From: Streptomyces sp. HUAS 15-9
Lineage (GTDB): Bacteria; Actinomycetota; Actinomycetes; Streptomycetales; Streptomycetaceae
Assembly (NCBI RefSeq): GCF_025642155.1
Contig: NZ_CP106798.1
Span: 8,060,001-8,124,000 of the forward strand
Direction of reading: 5' to 3'
DNA length: 64,000 nucleotides
Positions 59,334 through 64,000 of the stretch are shown in pieces (the stretch's first letter is position 1; the number at the start of each line of letters is the position of its first letter). The notes under the pieces were generated by a model. It searched no databases. It was not told where the DNA came from and saw nothing but the letters and a program-made list of their open reading frames with translations. A program made the position numbers and the translations under genes.

Positions 59334-60347
59334 TCAACGTGTGCCATTGGCGGCGTACTTGGCCACTGCCGCCACGTTCGTCCTGGTCACGAATGCGGGG
59401 CCGGTGAGCACGGGGGCCACTCCGCCACCGCTGACATTGCCGTTGGTCCGGTACAGCCACAGTGAGTCAACGGCCAGATAGCCCTGGAGATACGGCTGTT
59501 GGTCCACGGCGAACTGCACGTCCCCGCTCCGCACGGCCTTGACCAGGTCCTTGTTGACGTCGAAGGTCGCGATGTGCGCCCTGCTGCCCGCCTGCTTCAC
59601 GGAGTTCACCGCGGCGAGTGCGAACTGGGCGCCGTTGGTGACGACTTCGTCGATGCTCGGGTCCTGCCGCAGCCGGAACGCGATGGAGTCGGTCACGGCT
59701 GACAGGTCGGTGCCGTCCACATAGAGCATGTCGGTGCGGCCGGTGAACGTCTTCTTCACTCCGGCGCAGCGCGCTTCCAGGGCGATATTGCCGCGCTCGT
59801 GGATGACGCACAGGGCGTGTCCGGCCTTGAGGCCGTCCAGCTTGTCGCCGACAGCCCGGCCCGCGACGCTCTCGTCCTGGCCGAAGTACTCCAGGACTCC
59901 CTCAGACTTCCACACATCTATACCGGAGTTGAGGGCCACCACCGGTATGCCCGCCGCCCTTGCCTCGCCGATCGGGCCCTTCATCGCCTCCGGCTTGGCC
60001 AGGGTCACCGCGATGCCGTCGGCCTTGTCCCGGATCGCGTCCCGCACCAGTTCGGCCTGTCCGGCGGCGTCCAGGTCGCCGGCATAGGTCAGTTCGACGT
60101 TGTCCTTGGCCGCGGCGGCCTCCGCGCCCTTGCGCACCAGGTCCCAGAAGGTGTCACCCCGGTCGCCGTGGCTGACCAGGGTGATCTTGATCCGGGCGGT
60201 GCCCGCCCTGCCGGCGCTCGGCTCCGACCGTGTGCCGTCGGATCCGGAGCAGCCGGATATGAGCAGACAGGTGACGACCAGCACCGCGGCCGGTATGCGG
60301 CCGTGCTCCGGTCTGCGGTGGGCTGGACTCGGGGGAGGAGTGTTCAT
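59334..60347 (-). CDS. Sugar-type substrate-binding lipoprotein (periplasmic binding protein type 1)
   Basis: A 337-residue lipoprotein. The lipobox LLISGC closes a signal peptide of ~29 residues. The binding fold has ITLVSHGDRGDTFWDLVRKG, DLDAAGQAELVRDAIRDKAD, GIPVVALNSGIDVWK and VVTNGAQFALAAVNSVKQAG, as in ribose/galactose-binding proteins and sugar-sensing adapters. No ABC ATPase or permease is adjacent. It lies 71 bp upstream of cvnABCD in the same orientation, so it may be a sensor subunit for CvnA. ATG 60347 (MNTPPPSP) was chosen to fit the signal peptide; the Shine-Dalgarno sequence is weak. Confidence 0.9.
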   Translation of the reverse strand: MNTPPPSPAHRRPEHGRIPAAVLVVTCLLISGCSGSDGTRSEPSAGRAGTARIKITLVSHGDRGDTFWDLVRKGAEAAAAKDNVELTYAGDLDAAGQAELVRDAIRDKADGIAVTLAKPEAMKGPIGEARAAGIPVVALNSGIDVWKSEGVLEYFGQDESVAGRAVGDKLDGLKAGHALCVIHERGNIALEARCAGVKKTFTGRTDMLYVDGTDLSAVTDSIAFRLRQDPSIDEVVTNGAQFALAAVNSVKQAGSRAHIATFDVNKDLVKAVRSGDVQFAVDQQPYLQGYLAVDSLWLYRTNGNVSGGGVAPVLTGPAFVTRTNVAAVAKYAANGTR

Positions 60348-60554
60348 GAGGGTGCGGCACCTCGCTGTGCGGCCGTGCATGAGGGGGGATGGATCGCGAC
60401 GCGGCACATATGTGTGCCGACCGGCGACTCTCCTGGCCGGAGCCAATCGTGTGTGACCGCAGGTAGTCAAGTGAGCGATCAGCGTTAGTACGTTGTCGCT
60501 GCCGCATCGTGACGATCCGGGCGGTGCGCGCGAGTTGTACGGGCGCGACCTGGG

Positions 60555-60581
60555 CCGCCGCTCCCTGGTGGGGAGCGGCGG
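60555..60581 (-). terminator. Terminator after the multicopper oxidase gene
   Basis: Perfect 11-bp stem CCGCCGCTCCC / GGGAGCGGCGG with a 5-nt loop, 19 bp beyond the stop codon. The rest of 60348-60554 holds the promoter region of the binding-protein gene; nothing else is seen. Confidence 0.8.
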
Positions 60582-60599
60582 TCGGGCGTGGCGGCGCGG

Positions 60600-62210
60600 T
60601 TATGCGCGGTAGCCGAGGACCGTCATCATGCCACTTTCCGAGTGGTACTGGTTGTGGCAGTGGAGCATCCAGAGGCCGGGATTGTCGGCGTCGAAGTCGA
60701 CGACGAGTTTGCGGTGGGGAAGCACGATCGAGGTGTCCTTGCGGGCTCCGGCGTCCCAGAGGGCGGCGAGGGCGAAGGTGTGGCCGTGCAGATGCAGGGG
60801 GTGCCACATATCAGTGGCGTTGACGATGGTGAGCCGGACGCGTTCGCCCTGACGGACGGGGTGGCGTTGGGTGACCGAGTAGGGCTTGTGGTCGAAACCC
60901 CAGTCGTACCGTTTCATGTTGCCGGTGAGTCTGACGCGCAGTTCCCGGTCGGGCTCGCGTTTGCCGAGGTCCACGGACTCGTGCGGTCTCATACGGCGGG
61001 CGGGTACCAGTTCTCCGTCGAGTTCGGCGGGGTGGACATTGGCCGGCGGAACGGTTCTTCCCTTGCCGGTGCGCAGCAGGGCGATGCCCTGGCCGTTCTT
61101 GCCCTCGGCGAGGGCGACGAACGGGAAGACGCCGTCCTTCACGGTGACCAGGACGTCGTAGCGCTCGGCCATGCCCACGATGAGCGCGTCGGTGCGCTTG
61201 TGCTCGATCGGGTAGCCGTCGGTGTGGGTGACGGTCATGCTGTGGCCGCCGAGTGCGACGCGGAAGGCGGTTTCGGAGCCCGCGTTGACGATCCGGAGCC
61301 GGATGCGGTCGCCGGGCTTGGCCTTGAACACGGACGGAGCCGAGGGCACGCGTCCGTTGATGAGGTAGTGGGGGTAGGCGACACTGCCGCCCTCGCTGTG
61401 CAGGATGCGGCTGAAGGAGTGGTGGAGGAGGCGGGAGGGACCGCTGCCCTCGGGTCCCGCATGTCCGTGTTCGGCACCCCTGGCCACGCCCATGCCTTCC
61501 ATCGTCACGTGCTTGCCCGGGGGGATGAGCTGCGACAGGACGTTGTCGGGGGTGGAGCCGCGGACGCCGTCGAGCCAGTCGTCCAGGACGATCAGCCACT
61601 CCTTGTCGTAGGCGAGGGGCTCCTTGGGGTCGTCGATGATGAGGGGGGCGTACAGGCCGCGGTCGGGCTGCATTCCGACGTGGGAGTGCAGCAGGTACGT
61701 GCCCGGGTGGCTGGCGGTGAACCGGTAGGTGAAGTCCGTTCCGGCCGGGATGGGCGGCTGGGTCAGGTCGGGCACGCCGTCCATGTCGCAGCGCAGGCGC
61801 ACGCCGTGGGAGTGGAGGGTGGTCGTGGTCGGCAGGCGGTTGGCCAGGGTGAGGCTGAGGACGTCCCCGGCGGTGAGACGGACCAGCGGCCCGGGCAGGG
61901 TGTCGGCGTAACCCCAGGTGTTCACCCTTCGTCCGCCCAGGTCCACGGTCACCGGTTCGGCGGTGAACTTGTACGTGCGCACAGGGCCTGACCCGCGCCT
62001 TCGCTCGGTGGCGCGGACCTCGGGACCCGAGGGCAGGACATAGCCCTTGGGACCTTTGGGGACGAAACCGCCGCTGTCCACGCCTGCCCCGTTACCGAGG
62101 TGGGGTCTGGTTTGCGGGTCCGGGCCGGATTCGGTGCAGCCGGCGAGTACTCCCAAGCCGACGGCCGCGATCGGGGCACGGAGCAAGGTACGGCGCGAAG
62201 GTGTGTGCAT
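60600..62210 (-). CDS. Multicopper oxidase (three-domain laccase/CueO-like lipoprotein)
   Basis: The product has 536 residues. A signal peptide with a twin-Arg start (SRRTLLRAP) ends in the lipobox VLAGC, so export, perhaps through Tat, and lipid anchoring are likely. All four copper-binding segments are present: LHSHGVRL, LLHSHVGMQ, WHPLHLHGHTFAL and the type-1/trinuclear link MLHCHNQYHSESGMM. A Met after the last His marks a moderate-potential type-1 site. It oxidises phenols or metal ions with reduction of O2 to water. ATG 62210 (MHTPSRRT) fits the signal peptide; ATG 62225 is also in frame. No copper chaperone is adjacent. Confidence 0.95.
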   Translation of the reverse strand: MHTPSRRTLLRAPIAAVGLGVLAGCTESGPDPQTRPHLGNGAGVDSGGFVPKGPKGYVLPSGPEVRATERRRGSGPVRTYKFTAEPVTVDLGGRRVNTWGYADTLPGPLVRLTAGDVLSLTLANRLPTTTTLHSHGVRLRCDMDGVPDLTQPPIPAGTDFTYRFTASHPGTYLLHSHVGMQPDRGLYAPLIIDDPKEPLAYDKEWLIVLDDWLDGVRGSTPDNVLSQLIPPGKHVTMEGMGVARGAEHGHAGPEGSGPSRLLHHSFSRILHSEGGSVAYPHYLINGRVPSAPSVFKAKPGDRIRLRIVNAGSETAFRVALGGHSMTVTHTDGYPIEHKRTDALIVGMAERYDVLVTVKDGVFPFVALAEGKNGQGIALLRTGKGRTVPPANVHPAELDGELVPARRMRPHESVDLGKREPDRELRVRLTGNMKRYDWGFDHKPYSVTQRHPVRQGERVRLTIVNATDMWHPLHLHGHTFALAALWDAGARKDTSIVLPHRKLVVDFDADNPGLWMLHCHNQYHSESGMMTVLGYRA

Positions 62211-62286
62211 GACTGAATAACACACGTTTTGTGGTGATATGTCCGTTAACCGGGGGCGACTCGTTCGGTGGTGTCGGCCGCCGCGG

Positions 62287-62754
62287 TCAGTCCCACAGGG
62301 GAACGGTCATGACCCGGTTGTAGCCCTCCGGCCGGGTGTCGGTGTACGTGAGGCTCATCCGCGTGAAGTGCTCCACCCGCGGGTCCCTCTTCCAGGTCTC
62401 CGGTCGCTCCAGCCGGATGACCACCGGGTATCCGTGGAACGTACCCGCCGCGCAGTACGGCTTGCAGTCGTTCACCACGTTCACACCCACGGCCGTCGCC
62501 GACGTCGGGCCCCACTGCGACCAGTGCATCGCGACCAGCCGGCTGTTGCCGTCTCCGCAGGCCAGGATGAAGTTCACGGGCTGCGTGTTCGAGCGGAACG
62601 TGCAGTCGACGAGCACCGGGGCCGACTGCTGCGCCACCACCCGCGGGGCAGCCTGTGCCGATGCGGGCGGGGTGGCGGAGGCCGTTGTCATCGACGCTGT
62701 GAGCAGCGTGCCCGCCCCGAGAATGATCGCTGTGTACACCGCTGGTCTTGCCAT
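62287..62754 (-). CDS. Small secreted protein of unknown function
   Basis: The product has 155 residues. A signal peptide (~1-28, ending in TTASATPP) precedes a mature domain with four cysteines (LVDCTFRSN, FILACGDGN, NDCKPYCAAG), likely two disulfides, and several Trp/Tyr residues (AMHWSQWGPTSATAVGVN). The C terminus, YTDTRPEGYNRVMTVPLWD, seems structured. The family is familiar from actinobacterial secretomes but has no function known to me. It lies 76 bp upstream of the oxidase gene in the same orientation and may share its transcript. Confidence 0.75.
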   Translation of the reverse strand: MARPAVYTAIILGAGTLLTASMTTASATPPASAQAAPRVVAQQSAPVLVDCTFRSNTQPVNFILACGDGNSRLVAMHWSQWGPTSATAVGVNVVNDCKPYCAAGTFHGYPVVIRLERPETWKRDPRVEHFTRMSLTYTDTRPEGYNRVMTVPLWD

Positions 62755-62904
62755 CGTCGCTCCCGGTAGTGGGCGATCGCCTCTGTATCGACGCTACGAC
62801 CGTCCCGGCCGATGCACCACTCGCACGGAGTAATGGGCGCCGATGCGGCGCCTCGTGCATGATCGGTCCGTAGACGGCGGCACGGAGTGTACGGGGGCAT
62901 GGGC

Positions 62905-64000
62905 ATGGCGGCACGGACATACGGCTATGTCGGACCCGGTGATCTGAGGGGGCTCGTGCGGCCGGGCGGAGAAGGCGAGGGCATTCGCTGCGCGGCGGAC
63001 TTCGCCCGATGGGTGTCGGCGCGTGACGCGGCGGAACTGGCCGAGCCGTTCACCTTCGTGGTCGATGCCGAGGGCGTACTGCGCCTGGCGCCGCGCCGCG
63101 GCGAGCATGTGGTCTGCGCCGGAGGCGGGCCGGTGCTGAGCGCCGGCGAGATGAGCTTTTGCCAGGACTCCGGACGGTGGGCGGTCGACGAGGTCAGCAA
63201 CCAGTCGACCGGCTACTGCCCGGACGCCGGCTCATGGCAGGCCGTCGCGGACGCCCTGGACCGGGCCGGGCTCGTCCGTCCCCGTGGCTTCACGCACGAG
63301 GTGGTCTTCCGCCGCTGTGTGTCGTGCGGACAGGTCAATGTCGTACGCGAGGACCACTTCGTCTGCGTCCTGTGCGACACGGACCTGCCGCCCGAGTGGA
63401 ACGTCGCCCCGACGGAGCTCTACGACGCGCCCGCGATCAGCTTCGTCGAGGGCGAGGCGCCCCCGCTGTCGGCCGGCGTCCGGCTGGTCATGGACCGTGT
63501 CTGGGACGAGGCGGTCCGGGCCGACCCGAACCTCTTCGACGGTCCGGCCGTGGCCTGCACGGGTCTGCGGCAGGAGGCGGGGAGCCTCGTGCTGTCCTGG
63601 GCGAGGGCCACGTACCGGTACCGCGGCCTGCGCCGGATACCGGAGGCGCCCTCGGTGTCCTCGGTGTTCGTCGCCCTGGCGCAGCCGACGGACGACGGAC
63701 GTCTCCTGGTGGGCCGTATGTCCGCCTCGACGGCCGCCCCGGGGCGGCTGCAGTTGCCCGGCGGTTCGATGGAGCCGCCGCCGCACGGCGAGCCGCTCGA
63801 CGTGGCCGCGCTCCGTGCCCATGCCGCCCGGGAACTGGTCGAGGAGACGGGCCTCGACACACCGCCCGAGGACCTGACCCTCTGGCTGGTCACCCGCGGT
63901 GAGCGCGGAAACGTCGGTTTCCTGTTCCGCGCTCCGTCCCGGCCGGCCGGACTGCTGCACCGGCGCTTCGCGGCTCTGGCCGCCGCGGAGACGGCACACG
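62905..64000 (+). CDS. NUDIX hydrolase-domain protein with zinc ribbon, 3' end outside window
   Basis: The frame is open from ATG 62905 (MAARTYGYVGPGDLRG) to the last base, 365 residues so far. An N-terminal part (~1-125) of unknown fold is followed by a Cys-rich knuckle CVSCGQVNVVREDHFVCVLC (~130-150), probably a zinc ribbon. The NUDIX domain starts near ~245 and has PGGSMEPPPHGE followed by AARELVEETGL. This is the REUxEExGU part of the NUDIX box, with an unusually long stretch between the Gly and Arg-Glu. Substrate unknown. ATG 62899 is an alternative start. GGGGG precedes the start. Confidence 0.85.
   Translation, partial: MAARTYGYVGPGDLRGLVRPGGEGEGIRCAADFARWVSARDAAELAEPFTFVVDAEGVLRLAPRRGEHVVCAGGGPVLSAGEMSFCQDSGRWAVDEVSNQSTGYCPDAGSWQAVADALDRAGLVRPRGFTHEVVFRRCVSCGQVNVVREDHFVCVLCDTDLPPEWNVAPTELYDAPAISFVEGEAPPLSAGVRLVMDRVWDEAVRADPNLFDGPAVACTGLRQEAGSLVLSWARATYRYRGLRRIPEAPSVSSVFVALAQPTDDGRLLVGRMSASTAAPGRLQLPGGSMEPPPHGEPLDVAALRAHAARELVEETGLDTPPEDLTLWLVTRGERGNVGFLFRAPSRPAGLLHRRFAALAAAETAH

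Overview
This is a high-GC actinobacterial chromosome segment, almost certainly from a Streptomyces. The evidence is codon third positions saturated in G/C, many GTG starts, a conservon (cvnABCD), sortase substrates of LAxTG type, SpoIIE-type phosphatases, a LuxR/MalT-type regulator, and gene families otherwise typical of streptomycetes. No rRNA, tRNA, CRISPR array or complete insertion sequence was found. About 50 protein genes are supported. Two are cut by the window edges: norB at the left and a NUDIX gene at the right.

1-20,000: a truncated quinol-dependent nitric oxide reductase stands divergently from a strongly folded, terminator-ended candidate small RNA, with a perfect palindrome between them. 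Next come an FG-GAP secreted protein, a TPR protein, two large SpoIIE-family phosphatases with a divergent AraC regulator, several conserved proteins of unknown role, NADPH-ferredoxin reductase (fprA), and an NlpC/P60 peptidase that lies under a c-di-AMP (ydaO-type) riboswitch and is frameshifted by one base.

20,000-30,600: a DUF1996 protein with an LAETG sorting signal, a lipoprotein, a flavodoxin-like protein, a stand-alone ketoacyl synthase, an SF2 helicase with helicase-associated repeats, and a class F sortase preceded by a short surface protein carrying an unusual GGMHTGGG motif.

30,600-36,400: the most disturbed part. An ABM-domain membrane protein reads in frame, without a stop, into pabAB (aminodeoxychorismate synthase). 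pabAB is translationally coupled to the first ~115 codons of an acyl-CoA ligase of the kind that starts PABA-primed polyene synthases. That gene stops abruptly at about 33,890, where the 5' part of a carboxymuconolactone-decarboxylase gene on the opposite strand begins. Two 5' fragments facing each other are what a large deletion leaves; here it would have removed a polyene-type (candicidin-like) cluster. A glycerophosphodiesterase lacking its 5' half follows at 34,702-35,305.

36,400-64,000: a MalT-like regulator, small membrane proteins, a long-form gap gene with a palindrome at its promoter, a LysR regulator, an M9 collagenase, and a block of envelope-sugar and redox genes (GT-C membrane protein, membrane molybdopterin oxidoreductase, TIGR04282/DUF2064 protein, GT2, two-component system, dTDP-rhamnose-epimerase-like protein) interrupted by a 219-bp MITE-like element. 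A conservon follows, preceded co-directionally by a sugar-binding lipoprotein, then a multicopper oxidase, a small secreted protein and the NUDIX gene.

Functions are read from motifs and family knowledge; no searches were run.
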